DNA of 64,000 nucleotides from Paraburkholderia sp. HP33-1. GTDB lineage: Bacteria > Pseudomonadota > Gammaproteobacteria > Burkholderiales > Burkholderiaceae. Below are positions 1-10,700 of the stretch, piece by piece. Both the position numbers and the translations under genes were made by a program. Location: assembly GCF_021390595.1 (NCBI RefSeq), contig NZ_JAJEJR010000003.1:1-64000 (forward strand), read 5' to 3'. Within the stretch, counting starts at the first letter, position 1; every line of letters begins with the position of its first letter. The notes under the pieces were generated by a model. It did no database searches, was not told the DNA's origin, and saw nothing but the letters and a program-made list of their open reading frames with translations.

Positions 1-997
1 GTAACTTCTCGACCGACTGCCGCGCAATCGCACGATTCGGATGATCTTCCGGATAACCGAGCGCGTCGTACATCATCACCGCATTGGCCATCGCCGGGTA
101 GATTGCTCCAAGTCCGTCTTCGCCGTTCAGGCGCTCGTCGACGAATGCAACCGCCTGACGGATCGCGCGTTCACGCGTGTATTTCGGAAACAGTCCATCG
201 ACCGCGCGTAGCACATGGTCGACTCCGCGGAAAAATGCGAACCAGCCCGCATTCTGGTGCGATTGGCGCTGTAGCAGGCCGACCTTCATGGCCGGCTCGA
301 TGAACAGCTCGTCGACGCGCACGCCCCGCGGGTTCTTCGCGATGGGCCGCTTCGCGTTCAACACGAGCAGCGGCACAATGACCGTACGTGCCCAGTAGGA
401 CACCTTCGTCAGGTGGAACGGAAACCATTTGGGCAGCAGCATGATCTCAGCGGGCATCATCGGCACTGCTTGCCACGAAATCGCACCATATAGCGCGAGT
501 TGGATGCGCGTGAACACGTTCGACATTTCGGCGCCGCCCATGGTGTGAATCGCGCGTCTTGCCAGCCGCATATGCTCGGCGTTCTCGTCGTCACCGATCA
601 TCTTCAGCGCAAAATAGGCCTTCACGCTCGCGCTGATGTTCGGCGCCCCACCAGTGAACAATGGCCAGCCGCCTTGGGGAAGTTGAATACGGCGCAGATA
701 GCGAGCGATCTTCTGCTCAAGCTCTAGATTGGGCGTCTCACCAAGATAGTGGACGAACAGCACATATTCTGCCGGGATCGTCGAGTCCGCCTCAAGCTCG
801 AAGACCCAGTGGCCGTCGGCACGCTGCGTGCCGAGCAATGCTGCCGTGGCACGCGCGAGCGCGCCGTCTAATGAATCAACCGCGACGGGCCTTGCCGCGT
901 CCGCCCATTCTGCTGTTTGGTCTTCACACAAATCGCCGTTTCCGACAGCGCACAACTGTGTGTCAATCGCATTCGCACGAAGTAGATCTTCAGTCAT
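1..997 (-). CDS. shc: Squalene-hopene cyclase, C-terminus beyond window edge
   Basis: The minus strand reads openly from an ATG at 997 to the window edge (332 codons seen). Class II terpene cyclase that folds squalene into hopene, a membrane-rigidifying triterpene; membrane-associated. The translation shows the N-terminal QW-type repeat TQRADGHWVFEL, then QLPQGGWPLF, then a block including ALYGAISWQAVPMMP and LLPKWFPFHLTKVSYWAR, all typical of the family. The catalytic DxDD motif would lie beyond the edge. It lies 61 bp downstream of a TetR regulator on the same strand, so the two may be co-transcribed. A family member is normally about 650-680 residues, so roughly half is present. Family call is confident; regulation is inference. 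Confidence 0.92.
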   Translation of the reverse strand, partial: MTEDLLRANAIDTQLCAVGNGDLCEDQTAEWADAARPVAVDSLDGALARATAALLGTQRADGHWVFELEADSTIPAEYVLFVHYLGETPNLELEQKIARYLRRIQLPQGGWPLFTGGAPNISASVKAYFALKMIGDDENAEHMRLARRAIHTMGGAEMSNVFTRIQLALYGAISWQAVPMMPAEIMLLPKWFPFHLTKVSYWARTVIVPLLVLNAKRPIAKNPRGVRVDELFIEPAMKVGLLQRQSHQNAGWFAFFRGVDHVLRAVDGLFPKYTRERAIRQAVAFVDERLNGEDGLGAIYPAMANAVMMYDALGYPEDHPNRAIARQSVEKL

Positions 998-1058
998 TTT
1001 TATTTTGTAGAACAATTGTCGAGTCGATGGATCTGTCGCCCGTTCCAGCGACAATCAC

Positions 1059-1700
1059 CTACTTCTTGCTGGCGCCCGCCTCAGACTCAACATCGGCAAG
1101 ATAGGCTGACATCACCCTCGGCAATTCACGCAGATAAAAGCCCAACTGTTTAGGCTCGACGTCAAAGGCCACACGCATAATTCCGACCGCGATTGCATAC
1201 AGCATGGCTGTGTGCCGCCCTCGGGCAGCGGGCTTGATTTTGGGCAGACGGGCATTGACCAATCGCCTGAGCCCCTCGGTGAACCTCTCCTCGTTCTGCA
1301 GCGAACGCCTGTCGTGCATCAGAAGGAAGTAGTCTGGATGCGCCCGAACATAGTCGACATAAGGCGTCATCAGATGATTGATCGCGTCCGCAGCCGAAAG
1401 CTGCTGCCAGACTTCGGCAGACACTTCCATCACTTCACTGTTGATCGCCGCAATAGCCGTGTCGTGCCTGCTGACTAGCCCGAGCAACAAGCTGGCTCGG
1501 TCGGGAAAGAAGTGATACAGAGAGCCGATTGACGTCTTCGCCCTTTGAGCCACGCCATGCATCGTCATTCCGGCCAGACCGTCCTGCGCGATACTCGATG
1601 CCGTTGCATCAAGGATCGCCTCCACCCGCACGTGGCCCCTTGACTGACTGGGCCGCCGGGCGACTCCCCGGGCTCTTTTCGTTGCGGACGACTCAGCCAT
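1059..1700 (-). CDS. TetR family transcriptional regulator
   Basis: About 213 residues. An N-terminal helix-turn-helix of TetR type is visible (AILDATASSIAQDGLAGMTM through TSIGSLYHFFPDRASLL), followed by a helical ligand-binding domain. An in-frame GTG-type extension to 1733 exists, but the ATG at 1700 sits directly before the conserved part and is preferred. The gene is divergent from the valine-degradation operon that starts at 1935, and a perfect inverted repeat lies between them, so it probably represses that operon and itself. It also precedes the squalene-hopene cyclase gene on its own strand. The effector is unknown; an acyl-CoA of the valine pathway is a reasonable guess only. Confidence 0.85.
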   Translation of the reverse strand: MAESSATKRARGVARRPSQSRGHVRVEAILDATASSIAQDGLAGMTMHGVAQRAKTSIGSLYHFFPDRASLLLGLVSRHDTAIAAINSEVMEVSAEVWQQLSAADAINHLMTPYVDYVRAHPDYFLLMHDRRSLQNEERFTEGLRRLVNARLPKIKPAARGRHTAMLYAIAVGIMRVAFDVEPKQLGFYLRELPRVMSAYLADVESEAGASKK

Positions 1701-1766
1701 GAGACGCCATGAGACGCTCGTCTTCGCCCGCATTCAGCCAAACATCGGTCATCGCAGATTCCTTCA

Positions 1767-1790
1767 AAATTAGACACACGATTCTAATTT
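1767..1790. promoter_or_regulatory. Inverted repeat, candidate TetR operator
   Basis: Perfect 8-bp arms AAATTAGA and TCTAATTT separated by 8 bp, AT-rich in a GC-rich context. It lies between the divergent TetR gene (start 1700) and acyl-CoA dehydrogenase gene (start 1935). Size and placement fit a TetR-family operator overlapping a promoter. Assignment to this regulator is inference. Confidence 0.55.
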
Positions 1791-1934
1791 AAACAATATC
1801 AACGCACTCGTCCAGTCTGTCGCGATGTGTGGCAAATCCGCTCATCAAAAATGATCGAACACGGCATCGGAATGTCATGGCCTGGGCGCCTACACTGGTT
1901 CGCTCATGAGTTCCAGAGACTCGAGGCTACATGC

Positions 1935-3068
1935 ATGGACGATTTCTATACCGACGAACAACGGATGATTCGCGACGCGGCGCGCAACTTTTCGGTCAAT
2001 TGCCTTGCCCCTAACGCTGCGCGATGGGACCGTGATGGCAAGTTGCCTGCAGACGTCGTCACGCAGATGGGGGAACTCGGCTTTCTTGGCATGATCGTGC
2101 CGTCCGAATGGGGCGGCTCGTACAGCGACTACATCGCCTATGCGATCGCACTGGAAGAGATCGCCGCCGGCTGCGCAGCCTGTGCGACGCTAATGAGCGT
2201 GCACAACTCGGTGGGCTGTGGACCGATTCTCAACTTTGGTACCGAGGCGCAGAAAGACCGCTATCTCGCCGATCTTGCGACGGGCAAGCGCATCGGCGCC
2301 TTTTGCCTCACCGAACCGCAGGCAGGCAGTGAAGCGAACAACCTGCGCACGCGCGCCGTGCTGCGCGACGGTCAGTGGATCATCAACGGCAGCAAACAGT
2401 TCGTGACGAACGGCGCGCGAGCGAGTATCGCGATCGTGTTCGCCGTCACGGACCCCGACGCGGGCAAACGCGGCATCTCTGCCTTCATCGTGCCGACGGA
2501 TACGCCGGGCTTCAACGTGGGCCGTCCCGAGAACAAGCTCGGCATTCGCGCGTCGGATACCTGCCCTATCTCGCTCGACGACTGCGCAATCCCCGAAGCG
2601 AACCTGCTCGGTGCGCGAGGAGAAGGCTTGCGCATCGCACTGTCGAATCTCGAAGGTGGACGCATTGGCATCGCGGCGCAGGCCATCGGCATTGCACGCG
2701 CGGCTTTTGACGCAGCCCGTGCGTATGCGAACGAGCGCATCCAGTTCGGCAAACCGCTGAAAGAGCATCAAACCATCGCCAACATGCTCGCCGACATGGC
2801 CACGCGCCTGAACGCCGGGCGCCTTCTCGTCCATCACGCAGCGCGGCTGCGCAGCGCCGGCCGGCCGTGTCTGTCAGAAGCGTCGCAGGCAAAGCTGTAT
2901 GCGTCGGAACTGGCCGAAGAGGTCTGCTCGAAGGCAGTCCAGATCCACGGCGGCTATGGCTACCTCGAAGACTACGCCGTCGAGCGGCACTATCGCGACG
3001 CCCGAATCACGCAAATCTACGAAGGGACCAGCGAAGTACAAAGAATGGTCATCGCGCGGCACGTTTGA
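1935..3068 (+). CDS. Acyl-CoA dehydrogenase, probable isobutyryl-CoA dehydrogenase
   Basis: 377 residues from the ATG at 1935; the frame opens further upstream but the conserved sequence starts at [22 protein letters not shown] flavoenzyme that introduces the alpha,beta double bond into an acyl-CoA and passes electrons to ETF. Family signatures are visible: [19 protein letters not shown] in the middle (flavin/substrate region) and the C-terminal [34 protein letters not shown]. First gene of an operon with mmsA, mmsB, an enoyl-CoA hydratase and a 3-hydroxyisobutyryl-CoA hydrolase, which is the full set from isobutyryl-CoA to propionyl-CoA. That context, rather than sequence alone, points to isobutyryl-CoA as substrate. 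Confidence 0.9.
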   Translation: MDDFYTDEQRMIRDAARNFSVNCLAPNAARWDRDGKLPADVVTQMGELGFLGMIVPSEWGGSYSDYIAYAIALEEIAAGCAACATLMSVHNSVGCGPILNFGTEAQKDRYLADLATGKRIGAFCLTEPQAGSEANNLRTRAVLRDGQWIINGSKQFVTNGARASIAIVFAVTDPDAGKRGISAFIVPTDTPGFNVGRPENKLGIRASDTCPISLDDCAIPEANLLGARGEGLRIALSNLEGGRIGIAAQAIGIARAAFDAARAYANERIQFGKPLKEHQTIANMLADMATRLNAGRLLVHHAARLRSAGRPCLSEASQAKLYASELAEEVCSKAVQIHGGYGYLEDYAVERHYRDARITQIYEGTSEVQRMVIARHV

Positions 3069-3163
3069 GCGTAACAAACCGCGCAGAGGCGGCACTTGCC
3101 GCGATTCGATTCATCATGCCCGGGCCGTATGCAAGCGGCGACCCTGAACTGGAGACATTGAGT

Positions 3164-4693
3164 ATGAGCGCAATTCCAATGACTACCCCGGACCGCAAGA
3201 TCGCGTCCGTCAAACTGCTGATCAACGGCGAGTTCGTCGAGTCGAATACGACCGAGTGGCGCGACGTCGTGAATCCGGCGACGCAGGAAGTGCTTGCGCG
3301 CGTACCATTCGCGACCAAAGAGGAAGTGGACGCCGCAATCCGCTGCGCGCACGCCGCGTTCGCCACGTGGAAAAACACGCCCATCGGCGCAAGGATGCGC
3401 ATCATGCTGAAGTACCAGGCGCTGATCCGCGAGAACATGCCGCGCATTGCAAAGACCTTGACTGCTGAACAGGGCAAGACGCTGCCCGATGCGGAGGGCG
3501 ATATCTTCCGCGGCCTCGAAGTGGTCGAGCATGCGTGCTCGATCGGCACGCTGCAGCAGGGCGAGTTCGCGGAGAACGTCGCGGGCGGCGTCGACACGTA
3601 CACACTGCGTCAGCCGATTGGCGTGTGTGCGGGTATCACGCCGTTCAACTTCCCGGCGATGATCCCGCTGTGGATGTTTCCGATGGCGCTCGTCTGCGGC
3701 AACACGTTCGTGCTGAAGCCATCCGAGCAGGACCCGCTGTCGACGATGCAACTCGTCGAACTCGCGCTCGAAGCCGGTGTGCCAAAGGGCGTGCTCAACG
3801 TCGTACATGGCGGCAAGGAAGTCGTCGACGCGCTGTGCACGCATGAACACGTCAAAGCGATCTCGTTCGTCGGCTCGACGGCTGTGGGCACACACGTGTA
3901 CAACCTCGGGAGCGAGCACGGCAAGCGCGTGCAGTCGATGATGGGCGCGAAGAACCACGCCGTCGTGCTGCCCGACGCGAACCGCGAGCAAACGCTCAAT
4001 GCGCTTGCGGGCGCGGGCTTCGGCGCGGCGGGCCAGCGCTGCATGGCGACGTCGGTGGTCGTGCTGGTCGGTGCGTCGAAGGACTGGCTGCCGGAGCTGG
4101 TCGAGAAGGCCAGGACGCTGAAGGTGAACGCGGGTCACGAACCGAAGACGGACGTTGGCCCGGTGGTTTCGCGCGCAGCGAAGAAGCGCATCCTAAATCT
4201 TATCGATGCCGGCGTGAAAGAAGGCGCAAATCTGGTGCTCGACGGCCGGTACGTCAATGTGCCGGGCTATAAAGACGGCAACTTTGTCGGCCCGACGATC
4301 TTCAGCGACGTGACGACCAGCATGGACGTCTACAAGTCGGAAATCTTCGGTCCCGTGCTGTGCGTCATGACGGTCCCAACGCTCGACGATGCCATCGCGC
4401 TCGTCAATAGCAATCCGATGGGCAACGGCGTTGGTCTGTTCACACAAAGCGGCGCGGCGGCGCGCAAGTTCCAGAGCGAGATCGATATCGGCCAGGTCGG
4501 CATCAATATCCCGATTCCCGTACCTGTGCCGTTTTTCAGCTTCACGGGCTCCCGTGGTTCGAAGCTCGGGGATCTCGGACCCTATGGCAAGCAGGTCGTG
4601 CAGTTCTACACGCAGACGAAGACGGTGACAGCCCGGTGGTTTGACGATGCGACTGTCAGCGATGGCGTGAATACCACGATTACCTTGAAGTAG
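3164..4693 (+). CDS. mmsA: Methylmalonate-semialdehyde dehydrogenase (acylating)
   Basis: 509 residues. Converts methylmalonate semialdehyde with CoA and NAD+ to propionyl-CoA and CO2, the last step of valine degradation. The translation carries the family hallmarks GITPFNFPAMIPLWMFPMA, FVLKPSEQDP, the glycine motif SFVGSTAVG, and the catalytic cysteine near residue 293 in GAAGQRCMA. The start at 3164 follows GGAG about 9 bases upstream; the reading frame extends far further 5' but that part is only a frame overlapping the acyl-CoA dehydrogenase gene. Follows the acyl-CoA dehydrogenase by 95 bp and precedes mmsB by 60 bp. Confidence 0.96.
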   Translation: MSAIPMTTPDRKIASVKLLINGEFVESNTTEWRDVVNPATQEVLARVPFATKEEVDAAIRCAHAAFATWKNTPIGARMRIMLKYQALIRENMPRIAKTLTAEQGKTLPDAEGDIFRGLEVVEHACSIGTLQQGEFAENVAGGVDTYTLRQPIGVCAGITPFNFPAMIPLWMFPMALVCGNTFVLKPSEQDPLSTMQLVELALEAGVPKGVLNVVHGGKEVVDALCTHEHVKAISFVGSTAVGTHVYNLGSEHGKRVQSMMGAKNHAVVLPDANREQTLNALAGAGFGAAGQRCMATSVVVLVGASKDWLPELVEKARTLKVNAGHEPKTDVGPVVSRAAKKRILNLIDAGVKEGANLVLDGRYVNVPGYKDGNFVGPTIFSDVTTSMDVYKSEIFGPVLCVMTVPTLDDAIALVNSNPMGNGVGLFTQSGAAARKFQSEIDIGQVGINIPIPVPVPFFSFTGSRGSKLGDLGPYGKQVVQFYTQTKTVTARWFDDATVSDGVNTTITLK

Positions 4694-4753
4694 CGCCTGC
4701 CTGGTCGTCTGTGACCTTCTTTGCCACAGTCGGAAAATAGAGGACAACTCCAT

Positions 4754-5647
4754 ATGAAAATCGGCTTCGTAGGACTCGGCCACATGGGCGCGCCGATGGC
4801 GCTAAATCTGCTGAAGGCGGGCCACGCACTCAACGTCTTCGATCTGAATACCCAGGCAGTGCAATCGCTGGTCGACGCAGGCGCAAAGGCAGCGACATCG
4901 CCCAAGGCAGCAGCGACGGACGTCGAGTTCGTCGTCACGATGCTCCCCGCAGCGGCACACGTAAAAAGCGTGCTGACAGGCGATGACGGCATTCTCGCCG
5001 GCATCGCGAAGAACGTCACTGTCATCGACTCGAGCACCATCGACCCTGCCAGCGTGAAATCATTCGCCGATCTGGCGAAGCAAAACGGAAATACGTTCGT
5101 TGATGCGCCCGTGTCGGGTGGCACAGGCGGAGCGGCAGCGGGCACACTGACCTTCATGGTCGGCGGCAGCGCTGCCGTCTTCGAGCACGTCAAGCCGGTG
5201 CTGTCGGCGATGGGCAAGAACATCGTCCATTGCGGCGATACCTCGACTGGCCAGGTCGCGAAGATCTGCAACAACCTCGTGCTCGGCATCACGATGGCGG
5301 GCGTCTCCGAAGCGATGGCACTCGGCGAAGCGCTCGGCATCGATCCGAAGGTGCTCGGGGGCATCATCAATACCTCCACGGGGCGCTGCTGGAGTTCGGA
5401 CACGTATAACCCGTTTCCGGGCGTGATCGAAACGGCGCCGTCGACGCGGGGCTATTCGGGCGGCTTCGGCACCGACCTGATGCTGAAGGACCTCGGCCTC
5501 GCCACCGATGCCGCAAAGAGCGCACGTCAGCCCGTCTATCTCGGCGCGCTCGCGCAGCAGCTTTATCAGACGATGAGCACGAAGGGTGCGGGCAAGCTCG
5601 ACTTCTCCGCCGTCATCAAGCTCTACCGCAAGGATGGAGACTCGTGA
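4754..5647 (+). CDS. mmsB: 3-hydroxyisobutyrate dehydrogenase
   Basis: 297 residues. NAD-dependent oxidation of 3-hydroxyisobutyrate to methylmalonate semialdehyde. The start MKIGFVGLGHMGAPMALNLL gives the Rossmann GxGxxG fingerprint at residues 6-11. FVDAPVSGGTGGAAAGTL is the family substrate-binding loop, and GQVAKICNN holds the catalytic lysine. The C-terminal TSTGRCWSSDTYNP and GFGTDLMLKDL match MmsB rather than other beta-hydroxyacid dehydrogenases. Its stop codon overlaps the ATG of the next gene by one base, so the two are translationally coupled. Supplies the substrate of mmsA, encoded just upstream. Confidence 0.95.
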   Translation: MKIGFVGLGHMGAPMALNLLKAGHALNVFDLNTQAVQSLVDAGAKAATSPKAAATDVEFVVTMLPAAAHVKSVLTGDDGILAGIAKNVTVIDSSTIDPASVKSFADLAKQNGNTFVDAPVSGGTGGAAAGTLTFMVGGSAAVFEHVKPVLSAMGKNIVHCGDTSTGQVAKICNNLVLGITMAGVSEAMALGEALGIDPKVLGGIINTSTGRCWSSDTYNPFPGVIETAPSTRGYSGGFGTDLMLKDLGLATDAAKSARQPVYLGALAQQLYQTMSTKGAGKLDFSAVIKLYRKDGDS

Positions 5648-6438
5648 TGATCGAACTCGAATACGCGCATGAGGGCAGCGTTGCGTTGCTGACCTTGAAG
5701 CGGCCGCCTGCCAACGCGTTCACGCCCGATGGTCTGTTGCAGTTGCAGCAGACCATCGGGCGCCTGAACGGCGAAGCCCAGGTGCGCGCCATTGTGATAA
5801 CGGGCGGCGGTCCTAAGTTCTTCAGCGCGGGCGCCGATCTCAACACATTCGCCGATGGCAACAAGGAAGTGGCGCGTATCGCGGCGGCGCGTTTCGGCGC
5901 GGCGTTCGAAGCATTGCAGAACGCGCGACCTGTCGTGATCGCGGCGATCAACGGGTATGCGATGGGCGGCGGCCTCGAATGTGCGCTCGCCTGCGATATC
6001 CGCATCGCCGAACAGCATGCGGTCATGGCGCTGCCTGAAACGGCCGTCGGTCTGCTGCCGTGCGGCTGCGGCACGCAGACGCTGCCGTGGCTCGTCGGCG
6101 AAGGCTGGGCGAAGCGCATCGTGTTGACGGGCGAGCGCGTCGATGCAGCGACCGCGTTGCGCATCGGTCTGGTCGAAGAAGTAGTCGAAAAGGGGGCGGC
6201 CCGCGAGTTCGCGTTGCAGATGGCAACACGCGTCGCGGGGCTCAGTCCGCAGGCCGTCACGTTCAGCAAGGAGCTGATCCAGCAGGCTCGAAACGGCGTG
6301 CCACGTTCGGCGGCGCTCGCCGTCGAGCGCGAGCGCTTCGTCGATCTGTTCGACGGCGCCGACCAGCGCGAAGGCGTCAACGCGTTCCTCGAAAAGCGCG
6401 CCCCCCAGTGGCAAGCGGCGAAGGAGTCACAGCGATGA
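5647..6438 (+). CDS. Enoyl-CoA hydratase
   Basis: 263 residues from the ATG at 5647, spaced 7 bases after GGAG; a GTG lies directly before it. Crotonase fold. The oxyanion-hole segments FFSAGADLNTF and NGYAMGGGLECALACDIRIAE are clear. In this operon it should hydrate methacrylyl-CoA to 3-hydroxyisobutyryl-CoA, between the acyl-CoA dehydrogenase and the hydrolase. One base overlap with mmsB upstream and four bases with the hydrolase downstream indicate a tight operon. The family is certain; the specific substrate is inferred from neighbours. Confidence 0.9.
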   Translation: MIELEYAHEGSVALLTLKRPPANAFTPDGLLQLQQTIGRLNGEAQVRAIVITGGGPKFFSAGADLNTFADGNKEVARIAAARFGAAFEALQNARPVVIAAINGYAMGGGLECALACDIRIAEQHAVMALPETAVGLLPCGCGTQTLPWLVGEGWAKRIVLTGERVDAATALRIGLVEEVVEKGAAREFALQMATRVAGLSPQAVTFSKELIQQARNGVPRSAALAVERERFVDLFDGADQREGVNAFLEKRAPQWQAAKESQR

Positions 6439-7592
6439 GCGCCGTTCTCGAACAGCGGTCGGCCACCGGGCAGAATGTGCTGTTTCGCGTCATCAATCGC
6501 GTCGCGATCGTCACGCTCGACCGGCCGGCCGCGCTGAATGCGCTGTCGCACGAGATGGTGCGCGACCTGGCCGCGATCGTCGAACGCTGCCGCGACGATG
6601 GCGATATCGTTGCGCTCGTGCTGCGCGGCGCCGGTACGAAGGCTTTCTGCGCAGGCGGCGACGTGCGTTCGCTGTACGAGACGCGCCGACGCAATGACAA
6701 CAGCTGGCAACAGTTTTTTGTTGACGAATACCGCCTGGACCACGCGTTACATACGTTTCCCAAGCCTGTTGTCGCACTGCTCGACGGCATCACGATGGGC
6801 GGCGGCATGGGGCTCGGCCAGGCGGCGCGACTGCGCATCGTCACCGAACGCACGAAGATTGCAATGCCCGAAACGCGCATCGGTTTTCTGCCTGACGTCG
6901 GCGCGACGCGTTTTCTCAGCGTGATGCCCGTCGAGGTCGAACTGTATGTCGGGCTCACGGGCGTGTCACTCACGGGTGCGGAGGCGCTGCATGTCGGGCT
7001 GGCCGATGTGTGCGTGCCGTCCGAATGGCTCGAGACGTTCGAAGAGCGGCTGTTGCACATCGCGACAGCCGACGCGAGCGCCGACGACCTGACGCACGCG
7101 CTGCGCACGGTGTTCGAGCCGCCTTGCAATATCGTGCCGCACGCGAGCCTGAGTACGTTCATGCCGTGGATTCAGCGTCACTTCGACCGCTGCGCGGACG
7201 TCGAGCGCATCGTCGCGACGCTGCGCCAGGATATGGACCGCGAGCATCCGCGAGAAGTGCGTCAATGGCTGCAGACGACCTATGACGCGATGACGTCGCA
7301 TTCGCCGACCATGCTGTACGTCACGCGCGATGCGCTGCTCCGTGGCCGTCAGATGACGCTTGCCGAGTGCTTCAGGATGGAGCTGGGCATCGTTTCGCGG
7401 GCCATCGAAGATGGCGACTTTAGCGAAGGCGTGCGCGCGCATCTCGTCGACAAGGACCGTAAGCCGCGCTGGGCGCCAGCAACGCTTGCTGCAGTACGAC
7501 CTGAACGTGTGCTGCAGTTTCTGGCGTCGCCGTGGCGGCCGTGCGCGCACCCACTCGCGGATCTGGGCGCGCAGGCGACGCTCGCGTCGTAA
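6435..7592 (+). CDS. 3-hydroxyisobutyryl-CoA hydrolase (HIBCH type)
   Basis: 385 residues. Crotonase-fold thioesterase that releases CoA from 3-hydroxyisobutyryl-CoA, giving the free acid used by MmsB. The motifs KAFCAGGDVRSLYE, DGITMGGGMGLGQAARLRI and MPETRIGFLPDVGATRFL are those of HIBCH rather than simple hydratases, and the length exceeds a hydratase by over 100 residues, as usual for HIBCH. The ATG at 6435 overlaps the previous stop (ATGA). The frame is open far 5' but only as an alternative reading of the hydratase gene. Last gene of the valine operon. Confidence 0.92.
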   Translation: MSAVLEQRSATGQNVLFRVINRVAIVTLDRPAALNALSHEMVRDLAAIVERCRDDGDIVALVLRGAGTKAFCAGGDVRSLYETRRRNDNSWQQFFVDEYRLDHALHTFPKPVVALLDGITMGGGMGLGQAARLRIVTERTKIAMPETRIGFLPDVGATRFLSVMPVEVELYVGLTGVSLTGAEALHVGLADVCVPSEWLETFEERLLHIATADASADDLTHALRTVFEPPCNIVPHASLSTFMPWIQRHFDRCADVERIVATLRQDMDREHPREVRQWLQTTYDAMTSHSPTMLYVTRDALLRGRQMTLAECFRMELGIVSRAIEDGDFSEGVRAHLVDKDRKPRWAPATLAAVRPERVLQFLASPWRPCAHPLADLGAQATLAS

Positions 7593-7738
7593 CCCTTGTA
7601 TTGGCCCGGGCAGGACGGACGATTGCGCTTGTCCCGGTGAGAGGTCGCGGCAGCCAGATCGGATAGCGGAACAGAACGGCGAGAACAGCCTTATGATGCT
7701 GAAAGACCCTCTCTTTTTTCGCTGGATGCAAGGCAATC

Positions 7739-10700
7739 ATGCCATCGCAGATCGGGAAATCCAATGAGCACGGCAGTGCGCTTCGGGCGCCCACAGGCCA
7801 GCCAGGAGATCACGAGCCCAGTGTTCTGAGTCGCTATCAGCGCACGTTTTTCTACAGCGCTGGCATTGCGATTTCGTTGATCATCGTGCTGCTGACTGGG
7901 GTTTTGCTGTATTCGATGGTCAACGACTACATCGAACACCGCTACACCGAGTTCACCGTTCGGCGCACGCGCCTGCAGCTAGATTTTCTCGACTGGAAAC
8001 TCCTCACGCAGTCCTTTGTTCTGCAGGCAGAAGAGAGGTGGAATACGCATCTTGCCGCTCCAGACGTGCTTCTCAAAACGTTTGCCGCGCAACATGGACG
8101 CATTGTTCTGCGGCAGAGCCAGCGGTTAGACGCAATGATGGTGTTAGGCGATATCACCCAGCAGCAACCCGACCCGGAAGTCAGCCGGTATCTGGCGCTT
8201 GCGCAAGAGCTGAACTACCGCCTTGGCGCGATCGCCAGGGTGCAGCCCAACGGTTCGGCAGGGTATGTGTATACGCCAGATCACCGACTCATTTTCATCT
8301 TTCCGGCACCGAAGGACGGCGACCTGCTCCAATCGAATGGTGTGAAAAGCGTCGATGAACTCGTGCACCGCTTCGCGCCGGACATCGGCAATCTGGCAGA
8401 CCCGGTAGTTGCGGCCAGATTGTTTGCCAATCGTGATCCGGTGTGGTTCCCACCGTCCGCAGATGCGTTTGGCAAGGAACCAGCGTTCAAATTGGTAATG
8501 CCGGCGTTTGCGCAGGGCAGGCCATTCCTCGTCGCCGTTCGCACCGTTCCTGCGAGTCTGCTGAGCGCGGCGATTGCCTCGGAGCGCCATGACGAAGCGT
8601 CAATAATCGTCGATGCCGCAGGCAAGCCGATCTTCCTTGCCATGGGCCCAACAGGCGGCGGTCGCGGGCTCACAGATCAGATTCTCAGCGCGGAACTGCA
8701 TGCCACATCATCCACGAGAGTGACTCGTCAGTATCTGAGGGGCCTCTATATTGCCAGCGGTCCGGTGACGAGCACGGGTTGGAAGCTTGTGTACGGCTTT
8801 ACCTGGCGCACGATCCTGGTCGATCTTTGGCCAGGCCTCCTAGGCTACACAGCGGCGATGCTGCTGGTGACGGCTTTTTTGTGGACACTCCTGCTTCTGC
8901 TCGATCACAGGATATTCACCCCAGGCTATGTGCGCTCGCAGCGGGTTTTCGAAAGCGAGAACCTGAACCGCACCATGGTGGCCGCGGCGCCTTCGGGATT
9001 TGCACTGCTATCGTTCGAGCGCGGTGACGTGCTGTTGCAGAACGACTTGATGCGTACCGTCGGGTCGAACACACATCCGGATGATCCACCATTGCACATC
9101 CAGTTGCATGGTCTCTACGACCGCGCCGAAGGAGCCCCCGCGTGGCAGTCCGATCTCGAGATGCCTCTCAGACTGAAGGACGGCCGTGTCGACGATCTGT
9201 TGGTAAGCCTGGTTCGAACCAAATACCAGGGGCATGACGTGCTGCTGTGCAGCTTCTCCGACATCACGTCTCTCAAGAACACGGAACGCAAGCTCAATGA
9301 GGCGCGTGCGGCAGCCGATGCGGCCAATCAGGCGAAGTCGGCGTTCCTCGCGATGATGAGCCACGAAATCCGTACGCCGCTCAATGCCATTCTCGGCAAC
9401 CTCGAGTTGCTCGGACGCTCGCCGTTGTCACCGTCGCAGGAGGATCGGCTAAGGGTCGTCACGTCGTCGTCCACTGCGCTGCTCGGGATCATCAACGACG
9501 TTCTCGATTTTTCGAAGGTCGAGTCTGGGCAGATGACGCTCGAATCGATCAGCTTCGACCTCGGTGATGTCATTCGACAAGTGGGCGCGATGTTCGAACC
9601 CGTCGCGCATGCGAAGGGCCTCGAATTCGACTGCGTCATCGACGATGCGCTCGCGCCGCACTATCTCGGTGACCCAACCAGAATCCGGCAGATCGCGGTC
9701 AATCTGGTCAGTAACGCGATCAAATTCACGGCCACGGGCGAGGTGCTGCTCGAGGTCTATCTCAAGGACGACACGGCCGATGATTCTCCGATCGTGATCG
9801 GCGTGAGCGACACCGGCATCGGCATGACGCCCCAGCAGCAGGAGACGCTTTTTTCGGCATTTACACAGGCTGATTCTTCGATTGCGCGGCGCTATGGCGG
9901 AACAGGACTCGGACTCGCGCTTTGTCTGCGGCTGACCGACTTGATGCATGGCACGATCCAGGTGAAGAGTGAGTTGAATGCCGGCAGTACCTTTGTCGTG
10001 ACGTTGCCCATTCCGGTGAGTTCAGGCACACCGGTCAGCGCTCCAGAAGATGGCAAAACCCAATGGGAGTCTGCCGGGATCGACACACACGCCATTCACA
10101 TCCTCGTGGTCGACGATCAGCTTGCAAACCGGGAGTTGATCGTCGCGCAACTCGCTACGCTAGGATATGAGGCGGATATGGCCGATAGTGGCGGAACGGC
10201 ATTGCGGCGCTTCAACGAGCGCCACTATGATCTCGTGATGACCGACATCAATATGCCGGGGATGGACGGGTACGCGCTCGCGCGGTGCCTGCGCGACCAA
10301 AGCGCAACTGTGCCGATCATCGCGATTACCGCGCATGTGGCAGCGGAAGAGCGTACGCAATGCACGCAAGCCGGAATCGACGAGATCCTGCTCAAGCCTG
10401 TCCTGCTTGGCACCATGGATGCGACTGTGCGGCGGCTCGTCAGCGAGGCCGGCAAGCGTCCCGCGAGCAACACCGCGACGAGGCGCGACATATCGCAAGG
10501 GCCATTGCCCGAGCGCATCCATGCCGCGATGATCCAGTCGCTGAAAGAATCGCTTGCTGCGCTGCACGCCGCCATTGAACGAGGTGATATCAAAACGGTG
10601 CTTGCCCAGCTTCATGCGGTACGCGGCTCCTTCGCGATGATTCAGGAGCCCGAAATGGCGGATGCGTGCGCACAGATGGAGCAGCAAGCCAGAGATCACG

